DNA from: Apiospora phragmitis
Taxonomy: Eukaryota > Ascomycota > Sordariomycetes > Amphisphaeriales > Apiosporaceae
NCBI GenBank assembly: GCA_038363925.1
Contig: JAQQWL010000013.1
Coordinates: 806,001-870,000, forward strand
Reading direction: 5' to 3'
DNA length: 64,000 bases
Shown here: positions 11,371 through 23,500 of the stretch, piece by piece
How the letters are laid out: each line of letters starts with the position of its first letter
Numbering within the stretch: position 1 is the stretch's first letter
Notes under the pieces: model-generated
The model's input: the letters and a program-made list of their open reading frames with translations, nothing else
What the model was told of the DNA's origin: nothing
The model's database searches: none
Position numbers and translations under genes: made by a program

Positions 11371-13215
11371 ACGTACCTTATAGGTGAATTAAACACATAA
11401 GGGAATTAAACACTTTCGCTATATTTTATTTAAATAACCTTTATACTTAATTTCCTCTATAATATAATATAGTCGATACTTAAAAAGAAAAGCAAATACT
11501 TCTAGCTTTTTAAGCGTTTTAAAATAACTTAAAATTAAGTCTTTAGCGTATAGCTCTAATATATAAAGTCTTTTATATAACCCTTCGTAATCGACTGCTC
11601 GGTTTCTTTATAAAACGCGAAAATTTTACGAAATCTCGGTAGTTAACGAATTTAGAAAAAGGGGTAATTATAAGATATATAATTAATTTAAATTCGCGAT
11701 CGTTTCTTCCTCGGTTTAGCGGTATAAAGGATTTAGCGAATCGATTATTTTACTAACTTAACGCGAGACGTGTTAATATTAATTAAGCTTTAAACTTTAT
11801 ACGATAATAATTAGACTTTCGAACGCGTTTTAATCGAAGAATCGATTATTAAAAAGTCCTTTACGAAAATCCCGACGTATATTACGCGTAGTTAATTTTC
11901 GTATAGAATATAATTAATAAATATAAGATCTAAAAGGAGGATATTTATAACTTTAATAAGACCGGCTTTTTTATACGTTAAATCTCGTACGAAATAATCG
12001 TTATAACTTTTAATCGATACGAGAGGCTTAAGGTAATTTAGTAAAAGAACTAGGAATAGGTTATAATTATTTAAGGCGTCGAATTATACCGTTACGCCAT
12101 CCTTTCGTATATAATATTTATCGGGAAAACGTACCTCTTTTTTTTAATACGAAAACAGCTTCTTATTAAAAGATTAAGTAATCGTAGTTACTAAAAACCG
12201 CTAAATTATAAATAAAAGAGGCGAGGATTAGATTTAATACTTTAATAAATATACGAAGTTTTATACGAAATTGTTTTATTATTTATTAGTCTTTAACGGT
12301 TATAAAAACTATTATTTAATAATTTTCGAGCTTTATTATAAAAAGAACTCGATTATTATATTTTATATATTTTCTTATTTATTATATAAATTCTAACCTT
12401 TTAATATCGGCTATTTTTATATATTAAAAAAGTTATACGAGAAAGAAATCAAGCGTTTTATACGGGCGTATTTTATTTATATCTTAAAGGAGGACTTCTT
12501 ACCAGCGTTTTTAAAAGCGTTTTAAATAATTTTTACCGTTTTAAATATTTAAAAAGGGTTTTAAAGGGTAGGATTTATATTATACAATCCGGAATATATT
12601 ATTTTAAAATTAAATATAAAGCTACTTACGCCGATGCCTCTAGTAACCTCTTCCGGCCTATTTATACCTTAAGAAATAAAAACTTTAAATTATTTAATTA
12701 AAGCTTAGTTTTAAACCGAGTACGTTAAAAATTAAATCGCGTAATATTAAAATAACTTTTTAATATTAATTTTAATTAAACTTAATTAAATTATAAAAGA
12801 TATAACGTAAGTTATATACCGGCTCGCTTTATTAAAAAGTAAAGTAATCGTATTATAAAAAGTAAATAAAACACTTAGCCAGCGTCGCTATACGAAAAAG
12901 AAACGGTTATAAAATAAAGAATTATTTCGTATATAAATGAAAAAAGATTTATAGTTTTAAAAAGATATTAATAAATAATTATAAAACGAGTCGCGTTAAA
13001 GGAGTAGTTATATAAGAGCGTTTAAAACGCGCTTATAACGTTATAAAATTTACGGAGAGCCCGGACATAATACTCGTACTTATTAGAATAATATAGAAGT
13101 ATTTAAAAATAAAGATTCCGATTAATTTTAAAATATTAAATATATTATAATAGAACTAATTTATATTTAATTATACTAGGTCTTAAGAAATGTTTAATTT
13201 ATTTATAAGGTACGT
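11371..13215 (+). mobile_element. Fot1/Pot2-like DNA transposon, copy D (1845 bp), transposase relic on plus strand
   Basis: TIRs ACGTACCTTATA (left) and TATAAGGTACGT-like (right) are flanked by TA at 11369-11370 and 13216-13217. This is the most readable copy. Translated through stops, the plus strand gives hallmarks of the Fot1/Pot2 transposase with a DDE_1 domain: KEDIYNFNKTGF at about 11932-11970 (first acidic residue region), a decayed LxxDGHxxH counterpart near 12290, a PxDVGxFSPLKKxYxKEI-like segment near 12400, and a GFRxxGFILYNPE-like C-terminal motif near 12550-12600. It is inverted relative to copies A, B and C and carries many stops. Confidence 0.88.
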
Positions 13216-13217
13216 TA

Positions 13218-13639
13218 AATTATTAATATAATTATTAAAAAGCCTTTTATAAAAGTTTTAAGGTTATTTTTAATTAATTTAAACTAGTTATAAATACTAA
13301 AGTTAAGAATATTAGGTTTAATAAATATTTATATAACTTTAATAAAACTAACTTAATATTATAACTTAACTTAATAATATAATTAATATTTATTATTAAA
13401 ATAAAACTATAATAACTCGAAGCTTTTATAATATCTTAAGCGCGACTTAATCTCGCCGGTTATCGCGTATAACTTTACTTATAATAATAAAACTTATTAT
13501 ATTATTAATTAATCGCTAAAGTTAATATTATATTAATAATTAACGCTTAATATAAACGCTTTAAAAGATCCCCTCGTAAAAGAATAAATTAAATAATACG
13601 AAAAGAGGTAATATATAAGTACTAATTAAAACTAAGGAG
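13218..13639. other. Unassigned AT-rich sequence
   Basis: May continue Gypsy copy 3 beyond the Fot1-like insertion. It contains the stretch near 13350-13440 that resembles 3810-3900. No protein was recognised. Confidence 0.35.
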
Positions 13640-13835
13640 AAGTCACGTGGCTAATCTCGAGATCTCGTGAGATTCGCGAGATCCTTAAATTAATATAAAA
13701 GAAACGAGATATATAATAATAAACGTTTTTTTAATATTTTATATAAATGCTTTTTATTTTAATTTATTAATAAAAGAAATAGTCTTAACGATTTTATTAT
13801 ATAAATAATTTTACTTCATTACTTTTATAATTTTA
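13640..13835 (+). repeat. LTR-like repeat family, copy 2
   Basis: Contains an unusual cluster of overlapping palindromes (CTCGAGATCTCGTGAGATTC, then CGCGAGATC), followed by an AAACGAGATATATAATAATA stretch and a TTTTATATAAAT box. The same order occurs inverted at 16750-16990, and its later part matches 6030-6180. Probably an LTR or a TIR end. Confidence 0.55.
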
Positions 13836-13892
13836 TTTTAATTTAAAATATTACTAATTATTTATTATATTAATAATCTATTTTTTATTATA

Positions 13893-15754
13893 ACGTAGTT
13901 TATAAGCGAATTAATTATTTTTTAAAACTTTATATAATAAAAATATAAATCAATTCCGTTATAATATATTTAATATATTAAAATTAATGGAAATTCTTAT
14001 TACTAAATATATTTATATCGTTTTAATAAGTACGCGTATTATACCCGGGCTCCCTGTAGATTTTATAGCGCCGCTGGCGCGTCTTAAGCCTTCTCGTACG
14101 ATTATTACTCCGGCGCGATTTATCTTATAATTATTTATTAATATCCTTTTTAAATTACAGGTCTTTTTTAACTTATATACGAAATAATCCTTTATTTTAT
14201 AACCGTTTTTTTTCGTACGGCGACGCCGGCTAAGTATCTTATTTACTTCTTATAATACGGCTACCTTATTTTTTAATATAGCGAGCCGGTATATTACTTA
14301 CGTTATATTTTTTATAATCTAGTTAAGTTTAATAAAAATTAATATCGGAAAGCTATTTTAATATCGCTCGATTCGATTTTTAACGTACTCGGTTTAAAAT
14401 TAAACTTTAATTAAGTTACTTAAAGTTTTTAATTTTTAAGGTATAAATAAGCCGAAAGAGGTTACTAGAGGCGTTAGCGTACGTAGTTTTATATCTAATT
14501 ATAAAATAATAAAATTCGTTTAAAACACTTTTAAAAACATTAGTAAAAAGTCTTCCTTTAAGATATAAATAATATACGCCCTTATAAAACCCTCTATTTT
14601 TTTCCCTATAACCTTTTTAATATACGAAAATAATTAATATTAAAATATTAAAACTTATATAATAAATTAAAAAATAATAAAAAATAATAATCGCGTTTTT
14701 TCTATAATATAACTTAAAATTTATTTTATAATAGTTTTTATAGCCGTTAAAAACTAATAAACGATAAATATTTTTTATATAAAACTTCGTATATTTATTA
14801 AAATATCGAATTAAGTTTTCGCCTCTTTTATTCGTAGTTTAGCCGTTTTTAATAATTACGATTACTTAGTTTTTTAATAATAAACTATTTTTATATTAAA
14901 AAAAGAGGTACGTTTTTTCAGTAAATATAATATACGAAAGAATAATATAACCGGAAGATTTAACGCTTTAAATAATTATAACTTATTCCCGGTTCTTTTA
15001 TTATATTACTTTAAGTTTTCCGTATTAATTAAAAGTAATAATAATTATTTTAAACGAGATTTAATTTATAAAAAAGCCGGCTTTATTAAAGTTATAAATA
15101 TCCTCTTTTTAAATCTTATATTTATAAATTATATTCCGTATAAAAGTAAATCACGCGCGATACGCGTCGAGATCTTTATAAACAACTCTCTAATACTCGA
15201 TTTCTTAATTAAAACGCGTCCGGAGGTTTAGTTACCGTCGTACGAGATTAGAGGCTCAATTAACGCCGACGCGTTCCGCGTCGCGTTAACGAAATAATCG
15301 ATTCGCTATATCTTTAACGCTACTTATCCGGGGAAAAAACGATCGTAAATCTAGTTCGATTATATATTATACGATTATATCTTTTTTAGAATTTATTAAT
15401 TTCTAAGAATTAGCGGATATTTCGCATTTCGTAGAAATTCTAAGCTATCGGTTATAAAGAGTCGTATAGAAGACTTTATATATTTAAGCTATGCGTCGAA
15501 AACTTAATTTTAAATTATTTTTAAACGCTTAAAATATTAAAGTTATTTACCTTTCTTTTTAAGTATTAACTATAATAAGTAATAAAGGAATTATTTCGTT
15601 TATAAATTATATTATATATAATAATATTAATATAAGCGTTTTATATTAATTTAAACTCTATTATTTTATTATTATTATTTACTTTACTTTTCGTTTCGAC
15701 GTTTATATAAGCTTTATATATATATATATATATAAATAATCGAGGGAATTACGT
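13893..15754 (-). mobile_element. Fot1/Pot2-like DNA transposon, copy C (1862 bp)
   Basis: Left end ACGTAGTTTATAAGCGAA is preceded by TA (13891-13892); the right end closes with ACGT at 15751-15754 followed by TA. The right TIR is badly eroded and partly replaced by a TA microsatellite near 15715-15733. The interior aligns with copy B along its length, including a GC-rich patch CGCCGCTGGCGCG near 14071 that largely escaped RIP. The transposase orientation is minus. Confidence 0.8.
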
Positions 15755-15756
15755 TA

Positions 15757-16214
15757 ATTAAGTTCGTTTTTAATTTTCTCTTTTATTTTTTAATAATATA
15801 TTATAATTTTTATAACTTTAATATAATTTAATTAAATTATAATACGTTAAAACTCGGCGGTATAAAAAGCGCGTTTTTTTAAAAAGTCTTAATCTCTCTT
15901 TTATTTAATCGATTTTTATTAAAGTTTTAAAAACTAATTTAAAAGCGGTTTTAAAACTATTATAGCTTTCGAAAATCTTTTATACTTTTATTTAATATAA
16001 TATAATCTATTAATCGTTTTTTATAAATTTAAATAAGTAAAGTTTAAATTAAATAAATACTTTCTTTATTAAATAAAATAATTAAGTTTATATATAAATA
16101 ACGTGGTTTACTATTAAGTTAATTATATTATTAAAATAATTAACGTGGTTTACTATTAAGTCGACTATATTATTAAATCGGCCACTTTTTTTTTAACCTA
16201 CGTAATATCTTTAT
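15757..16214. other. Unassigned AT-rich sequence
   Basis: Contains a short near-tandem duplication, AACGTGGTTTACTATTAAGT, at about 16099 and again at about 16143. Otherwise nothing recognisable. Confidence 0.4.
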
Positions 16215-16720
16215 AACCATAATATCGATTTAATTAAAAAAAGATCGTATTGTTTTAATAATTTAAGCGAGGCGAGAAGGTCCGAATCGAATTAATTAAA
16301 GAGCTGCTACGAAAATATACGACGTCCCCCGAGCTACTCTAAGCGACCAACTCCCCGGTATTAAACCTCGACGCGAAAAGCGACCGGTAAAAGGCGCTGT
16401 GGTATTTACGGCGAAATAAGTTATAATATGCGAATATATAAAAAGATATAAAATTAAATAGCGAATTAAATAAAGAGTAATTTTAATTAATTTATATAAA
16501 AATAATAAAATATAATAAAAAGTAATTAATTTAATTACATAGTTAAGTTAATAATAAACTATGTTATAGTTTTTATAAAGTTCTTAATTAAAGGTTTATA
16601 TAATAATTAATTAAAATATTATAAACGTTATTTAAGTTTTAAAAAAAACTTAATAAAACGTATTTAAATTTATATTAATAATATAAAAACGTATTTAAAT
16701 ATATAATAATAAAAACGCTA
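16215..16720. mobile_element. Inverted partial copy of the 6208-6962 TIR element
   Basis: The segment 16620-16712 corresponds to the TIR at 6212-6310 in reverse, and 16380-16440 mirrors 6480-6600. The other TIR is not recognisable. A patch at about 16265-16410 keeps many C residues before C, T or G but almost none before A, which illustrates the target preference of RIP. Confidence 0.55.
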
Positions 16721-16749
16721 TTTTAATATAATAAATAATAAATAAAAGT

Positions 16750-16990
16750 ATTTATATAATAAAATTATAAATGTCATTTATTTTATTAATAAATTAAATT
16801 AATGTTTAAATTAATTTTTAAAATAAAAAGTATTTATATAAAATATATAAAGAACGTTTATTATTATATATTTCGTTTCTTTTTTATTAATTTAAAGATC
16901 TCGCGAATTTTACGAAATCTCGTTGAGCCGAATCTTTAAATCTCGTTAAGATCTTAAGATTTATTATATAACTTCCTTTTATTTTTATTA
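16750..16990 (-). repeat. LTR-like repeat family, copy 3 (inverted)
   Basis: Reverse complement of 13640-13835, including the AAATCTCG/CGCGA palindromic cluster and the AATAATAAACG landmark. Together with 13640-13835 it brackets Fot1-like copy C and the TIR element copy in an inverted arrangement. Confidence 0.55.
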
Positions 16991-17147
16991 ATATTTATAT
17001 ATTAACTTTTTTAATATTATTTTATTTATTTTATTATTAAAGTATTATTTTAAAGTGCTTATAATTAGTATTAATTAATAATATAATAAGTTTTATTATT
17101 ATAAATAAAGTTATTATTATAAGTAAAGTTATACTTAATATTTATAA

Positions 17148-17217
17148 ACACTTTAAGTTATTATAATCTCGTTTTAAAAATAAATATTAACCGTATTATC
17201 GAGTTAAGTCGTAACAT
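17148..17217 (+). repeat. LTR-end-like fragment
   Basis: Same sequence class as 1050-1127, ending AAGTCGTAACA. Confidence 0.35.
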
Positions 17218-18371
17218 TATAATTTTAATAAAGGCTACTTTTTTAATATTTTTTAAAAAAAAGTAATAAAAACAGTTTTTTTAAACGTAAAAGATTAAAA
17301 GTATTAATAAATAAATAAAAGCGACGTAAATCTTTTATTATTTTTATATAAAAATTATTATTTAGTTTATTTTAATTATAAATTAAATTATTTAATTAAA
17401 AAAGACTAATATTATAAAGAAATCTTTTTTTAAATATAAGTATTTAATATTTTATAGATTATTTATTTTTTTCCGTTAATAGTAAAGGTTATTTATTAAA
17501 TCACTTATGTTTTTATATTTTTAATACTTAGTTTAAATAAAAAAAAATTTATTATCTACTTTTTTTATTTTTAACACATTTTATATTAATCGATAATAAA
17601 TAATTTAATTTAAATAATAATTTATTATTAAATATACTTATTATTAAAAACTAAATATTAGTTAAAAATTATATTATATCGTTTTTATTTAATGTAATTT
17701 AAAAATTAATTATTATTTATAATTAAAATAATTAATAATATATTACTTTTTATATTAAAGTATAAAAGCTTAAAAAGGTACTTTTTAAACTAGTCTTTTT
17801 AAATATATTAAGTTATTTAAAGTTTAGAAAATTAACGAAAATAATAAACGAAATCTTTTACGCTTTTTAATTTTTAAAAGCATTTATTTAATATATTTTA
17901 ACGATTAAAGTAAATGTAATATTAAATAATATATAAGAATTATTTAAAATAATATTTAACATATATTAATTAAAAGTTTAAATTAATAAAACCTTTAATT
18001 ATTAAACGTTAATAATTAAATAAAATAATAAATTATATATTTTTAATTTTTTATAATATATTAAAAAAGTTTAAATATATATTTATATTTATAAACTTAT
18101 TTTAATTTATTATTAATAAAACTAATCTAGTATTAATACTTTTATATAATCTCTCTTTAATAATTAATATTTAAACAACGAGATAACTAATAATTAAGTA
18201 TTAAAAATAAGCTAGCGTGTGCAAAAGATAATGCTTAAGAGATGGACTATTTCTTCTTTAAATCCTCGAAATAATTATTATATTAGGTATCATAGCTATG
18301 TTTTAATGCATTATCGCTTATATCTATCCTAGTAATATAAAGAAAAAATTGTCCCTGATGGTTGGCCGGTT
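17218..18371. other. Edge of AT-rich block and 3' flank of the MFS gene
   Basis: AT-rich and RIP-like until about 18.2 kb; CpA/TpG return between about 18210 and 18345, before the MFS stop codon. Nothing else was identified. Confidence 0.5.
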
Positions 18372-20399
18372 TCACGTCCTCGTGTTTGTTGCCCTTCGCC
18401 TCTGGGCTTCTTCCTCCAAACGTTGGTTCCGCAGCTCGTCCAAGGGCCGTCGGTTAGGGGTCCAGACGGCGCAAGCGAAAAGTATGCCAATGCCACCAAC
18501 CATGGCGCACACGCGCATATCCAATTTGAAGGTTTCCGAGTAGGCCGTCCTGATCGCCTGGAGCTGCTCGATGGGGAAGTCCTCGGGATGGTGCTCGATG
18601 GCAGGCAGCTGCCCAGGGTCGACGATACCGTCAAGATGACGTCCCAAAATGGCAGCCGAGGCCGCAATGCCCATGCTACCACCCAGAATTCGGATTTGAG
18701 ACAGTATGCCTTGGGCCGGTGCTGAAAGACGAGAAATATTTGTCAGCCAGTATGCCAAAGTGAGCATATCATTTGTTCAGTCGACCGCACATACCTGAAT
18801 CTTGGACAGTTGCTTGAACAGTTGCGAGCATCGTGGCACTGGCCACAGTCAGACCAAATCCGAAGCCAACGAATACCAAAAAGCCCAGAGCCTTGGCTTC
18901 AACGTCGGCAGAGGCAGACTGTGTCGACAGCAAGCCACACCCTAGGACCATGAGACAATTCGAGACCACGAGCGTCTCGCAGAACCAGTCGTTCTTTTTG
19001 TTGACTACCCCGGCAACCACAGATCCCAAGGCGCTGCCGCCCAAAAGAGGCAAGAGCATGACGCCAGCCATAAGAGCGCTTTTGCCATTGACCACTTGCA
19101 ACCTCAGCGGGAATGCATATATAAGCATGATAAACTCAAAGCCGACGAAAGCGGTGTTGAGAACAGTCGCGGTATACACACGCTGTCTCATCAGTCGCAT
19201 TGGAAAGGCTGCTGAAAGTTTGTCGCTCCATCGCCGGTCCGCAAACATTGTCCACAATATTAACGCAACCCAGCAAGCTACGCCCACAAGGAGAGGTGCC
19301 AGAAAGATGGCTTCGCCCCAGACGTTGTCTGCACTACCAGCGTTCTGGAAGGGGAATACAACAAGAGTGGCAGCGGCAATGAGGAGAACGGACCCGGGGT
19401 AGTCCAATTCGCTCCATTTCCTCCGCTCAAGATCAGGGAGAAACTCTGCTTTGGGCCATGAGCAATAAAACAAGGCCATGGACACGGCACCAATCGGACC
19501 ACTGTCAAACATCGTCAGCTATTTCCCAGGGACCAGATCACTTAAAGCACCTACTTTATCCAGAAGACCCAACGCCAACTTGCGTAATGGGTCAAAATAC
19601 CACCGAGGACAGGGCCCAGGACACCTCCAATGGCTATGACTACTCCAATGATGCTTGCCAAGGATGATCGGAACCGATCCGGGCTGGTTTCGGTTAGGAT
19701 GACCATGGTGAGTGAGTATAGACCTTTGGTATACTTAGCAGTCTGTTCATGGTTACAAGTCACAGGGAAAAAAACTTGGGATACGTACCACTACCTCCAA
19801 TTCCTTGAAGAGCTCGACAGGCGATCAATTGGTTCACTGCAAATAATACATTGCATTAGTCCATCGAAGACATTGTTGTTGTAGGGAGGTTTAGTGCGAG
19901 GTCATCCAGACTGAGAGGGAGAAGGGAGCCGGCATACTATCTTGAGCAAAACCACAGCCAATCGAGAAAGCAAAGAATATGATGTATGCGGCTACGAAAG
20001 CATCTCGCCGACCAATGATATCCGATATCCTTGCAAACAGAACAGCACAGCCCATGTAAGCAAGAGTGTACGAGATTGCCACCCAGTTGACCCGTTCCAA
20101 GTCGTTGAAGTCACTGCCAATCGAGAACAGGCTCGTAGCAACTATTGAGCTGTCGATGAATGATAGAAAGAGCCCGAGGCAGACGCTGATGCATTGTCAT
20201 TAGTACATCCTCTTGTCGTTTGCGGTGTTACTTACCCAAGAGCCAAAAGACAGAAGCGTAACACTGACAGCTCGGAAGGGGTGCCTTCATGGTTGGCAGG
20301 CAGGCTTCCGATTTCATCTTCGGTCAGGCCCCGATTTAGCAGGGCTGTAGGCCTATGCTCGGATTTTTCGATGGTTGATGCTGAGGAACAAGGAGCCAT
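18372..20399 (-). CDS. MFS transporter, DHA2-type (14 TMS) drug:H+ antiporter-like
   Basis: Predicted integral membrane exporter of about 561 aa, the usual length for the DHA2 class. I infer six exons: 20399-20236, 20185-19938, 19836-19789, 19723-19555, 19501-18795 and 18721-18372. All junctions are GT-AG and all phases agree. Visible hallmarks are motif A (ARISDIIGRRDAF) after TMS2, the NQLIACRALQGIGGSG segment (motif B region), and motif C (GVLGPVLGGILT) in TMS5, then WRWVFWINGPIG, typical of DHA2 members. The N-terminal 50 residues are cytosolic and rich in charged residues. Family knowledge suggests export of toxic or secondary compounds by proton antiport; the substrate is unknown. No biosynthetic cluster adjoins it. 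The gene is intact although its 3' end almost touches the RIP-mutated block. The start fits the first in-frame Met. Confidence 0.9.
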
Positions 20400-20563
20400 T
20401 TCTACTCATCGATCCGCTCCAGGGTGGACTTGTAAGTAATGTGAGGTTGGGCGAGCTGAGTAAGTAAGTAGGTAAGCAAGCAGAGAGAAGGAAGATGCCC
20501 AGCAATCTCGGGCTGGGTGAGCGGGTTATATGGACTTTTGTATAGCTTTATTCAATGAAATCA

Positions 20564-20578
20564 CTGTCACGGTGACAG
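20564..20578. promoter_or_regulatory. Perfect 7-1-7 palindrome upstream of the MFS gene
   Basis: CTGTCAC-G-GTGACAG is a perfect inverted repeat 165 bp upstream of the transporter start codon. Its position and symmetry suit a dimeric regulator binding site; no specific fungal factor can be named. Confidence 0.35.
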
Positions 20579-23500
20579 ATTCCCGGGTGCGATGATATTG
20601 GCTGCATAACACCCATTGTTCAAGGCCTATCCATATTGGATGGTCGCAAGCGAGACGAGGTCCTTGATTAACGCCATGCCTAAAGGCTAGCTACTGAAGT
20701 CTTCAGACTTATTAACTTTCTTTATGGCTTAGCGAGGATGCAAAGCAGCCGTAGGGCCGACCAGAGCAACCTGCTTGGCCTTGCCCGGCCATTGTCTTCT
20801 CATGTTCAATCATGGGGCTATTTTGGGGTGTGCAGTGGTGGACAGCACGAACGGAACAATGCATGGGTCATGTATGTTGGATTGTATGTATGATGGATGT
20901 GAGCTCGCATTCGCATTCCCAGGATACATACAATCCACCCCTTCCTACTTAGTAGGGTGGCGTGCTCGGGAAGGCCCGGTTTTATTGGCCCTTCGGGTGG
21001 TTCAGCTGGTAAAGGAAACCCCCTCGCACCCACCCCTCTACGAACCGCTGTTTTTAGCCATGTAGATTAAAAGCACCTACTCCTGTGTAGAGAAAAATCC
21101 CTTTGTTAATGAATAATTGCATGTAGCATCATTCGTTGTTCAAGATACCTACCTGCCTACTATTTGAGTGCAGAGGCGCCGCTAGTTTCGACTAAATGTC
21201 GCTAGCCATCCCACCACCATTCAACTATTCTCTCGCCAACCAGGTATTCCATATCGACAAGCATCACCGACGTCACCAACCATTTGGAACTATCAAAAGT
21301 CCAAGGGGATTTCCGAAACCCTATGCTCTGGACAGAGTAAGGGTGGCATTGTACCACCTGATGCTATATATATATCGAACACCGAAGAACCCATCACCAC
21401 CTTTGGTGTCCTGGAATGACGGATTCACTATATATCCGAAATGCGGACTGTGTTGCCCGGCGGCCAACTGCAAACGTATGGTCGATACCCAAAGAGACAT
21501 ATCCTTAATGTCGAGAGTCCTTCAACATCGACGCTGAAGTTAAGGCTATCCCATTGGGACTTACCAGGCTTCTCCAGGAATGCAGAAGGTCGACCAGAAA
21601 CTCTCTGTATCTCCAAGACTCCAACGAGATGCTGCTTGTACCTGACAGGCTCTTCGCTATTTCAGGTCGAAATAACAGTAACGAGCGCGCTTTCTCTTTA
21701 GCCAGCCATAATGCCATCTTTTTTCCGCGACCCAAGAGCTGGCCATACAGTCACGTTACCCCAAGCCATCTAATCCAAGTGGCCAATGTCGAGATGCATG
21801 GGAACCCCGACTTGCCCGGTCCGTGTGGCCTATAGAATCAACAGCTTCATTTTGGTTAATCGGCCTTTCATCGAACCCGTCCTATTCTGAATCTCCTTTC
21901 TGTTACTCCCTTATCTCCACAGCCTCACTCATACGTACCAATACGCTCCAGATCCGATCAACTGACCCCTGAGTAATCGATCTTGTACCACCACCTGAAG
22001 TGTATTTGGTATTGTACGCATGAGTTTCGTGTATGAGTTCAAACCTTACATGTTTTCCGACGCGTGATAGCACGGCCTCTGGTTGTTCGTGTCTGCGCTG
22101 CTATGGGTTAGGTATTGAGCGGTGCTCTGGGTCATCCAAGTGACGAGACCCGGCAGTGCGCGCAGTATCAAGAGGCTATAGAAGTGCCGAAGATTTTGTT
22201 ACAAAGCAGCCGGACATATTCGATCTTGTCAGTTCTGCATATTCAACACGTCTTTCTCCATTGCCTATTACCTATTTCCAGAATAGTTCGAGACGCTACG
22301 CAATCGAGGGAGCTCGCTCGACGTAACGAATGTTTTCTCCCGTCGATGCTAGAGAAACTCTGCCTGGGTCTGAGGCTTGGGGCTCAGACTGCATGCTTCT
22401 TGAAAACCGATAGTTTTGGCTCAGGTGCATAGTTGGCGTGCCTTTCTTCTGAGAAGCACCTGCAAGGCCAGCTTTGTACCACGCGATATTCGGCCGCATG
22501 GCCGTGCTGGCCAAGAATCCCTTTCCAGGGTCTTTCTTATCAAGCAGTTGACGGTAGAGGCACCCGGTCCTAACATCCATACTTGGGAACCTACTTCGCA
22601 AAGGAGAAGCACGAGTCAATGCAGCGTATATGCAGTTTTGCCCGCCAACTGAACAAAACCTGAGGCCTTTGTTGATACGTGCTGTTGTGCCAAGCTGCAA
22701 GGAACGTTGTCCAGCAAGTGTGATGGTATATGCCGAATTGATGTCGGTTACACCGACCGTCAGCAGCATTATATAGAGCAATGACGAATGCCCTTGCTAC
22801 CCTCCTCTCGGGAAGGCCGCTGCAAATCACTTAATGTTTCTGGATGTTATCTTGCTTGTGTCGGCTTATAGTCGATCACATAACACATGGTATACCAGGC
22901 GTTGCTATAGGTATTGAACAAGCAGGCTGTCAAATAAAAGGAAAAGAGGCAGGACGAACTTTGGGGATCGATGTCCATCAACAGCCAATTGGGTGATTTA
23001 TAACAACCTGCAAGTAGGTATCTTCATCGGCAGCTCCGTTGACTACCGAAATAACAAAACGTTCCTACTGGTTACCACGTCACTGAGTTTCTATTGGGAG
23101 GAAGGGCCACGTTCGTGAAAAATTATCCGCTTTACTGCATGCATCCTCATGCAACACAACAGCTGAGTGAAGCCTTGCCGAGGTTTCAAGAACGCCCCGG
23201 AGCAATACGAGCACTTCTGCCTGGAAACATTTGGCTTATTCTCCCAGTCATTACTGTGTACATAAGGCGCAACGATTCGGAAGAAAGTCCAACGGTAAGG
23301 CCGCAAAGCAGGCTGCTCTGCACCCATCTACACGGAAGCCGGTTATCTGTGTAACGCTTGCACAGTACCTTGCATATTGGGGTCAGCGTTCGACTATTGC
23401 AGTGATTCACCCATTACAAAGAAACCTCGGCAGTCTGAATGTCTCGGGAAGATTGGCTCGGCATGCAGGTATTTTGAGATCTTAATTGATGCAATACCTT

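Larger units (their letters stand above)
1..18250. repeat. AT-rich, RIP-mutated transposon isochore
   Basis: Read directly, this block is dominated by A and T, with TpA everywhere and CpA/TpG almost missing; whole 60-base lines contain neither. CpG remains frequent. This is the product expected of repeat-induced point mutation, the ascomycete process that turns CpA into TpA in duplicated DNA. No ORF longer than about 60 codons survives. Repeats inside it can still be matched to each other and are listed separately. It stops abruptly near 18.2-18.35 kb, just beyond the 3' end of an MFS transporter gene. Confidence 0.9.

Noticed and set aside
22296..22781. 161-aa minus-strand ORF
   Set aside because: No recognisable motif, no codon bias, no splice context; overlapping ORFs on the other strand are equally open.
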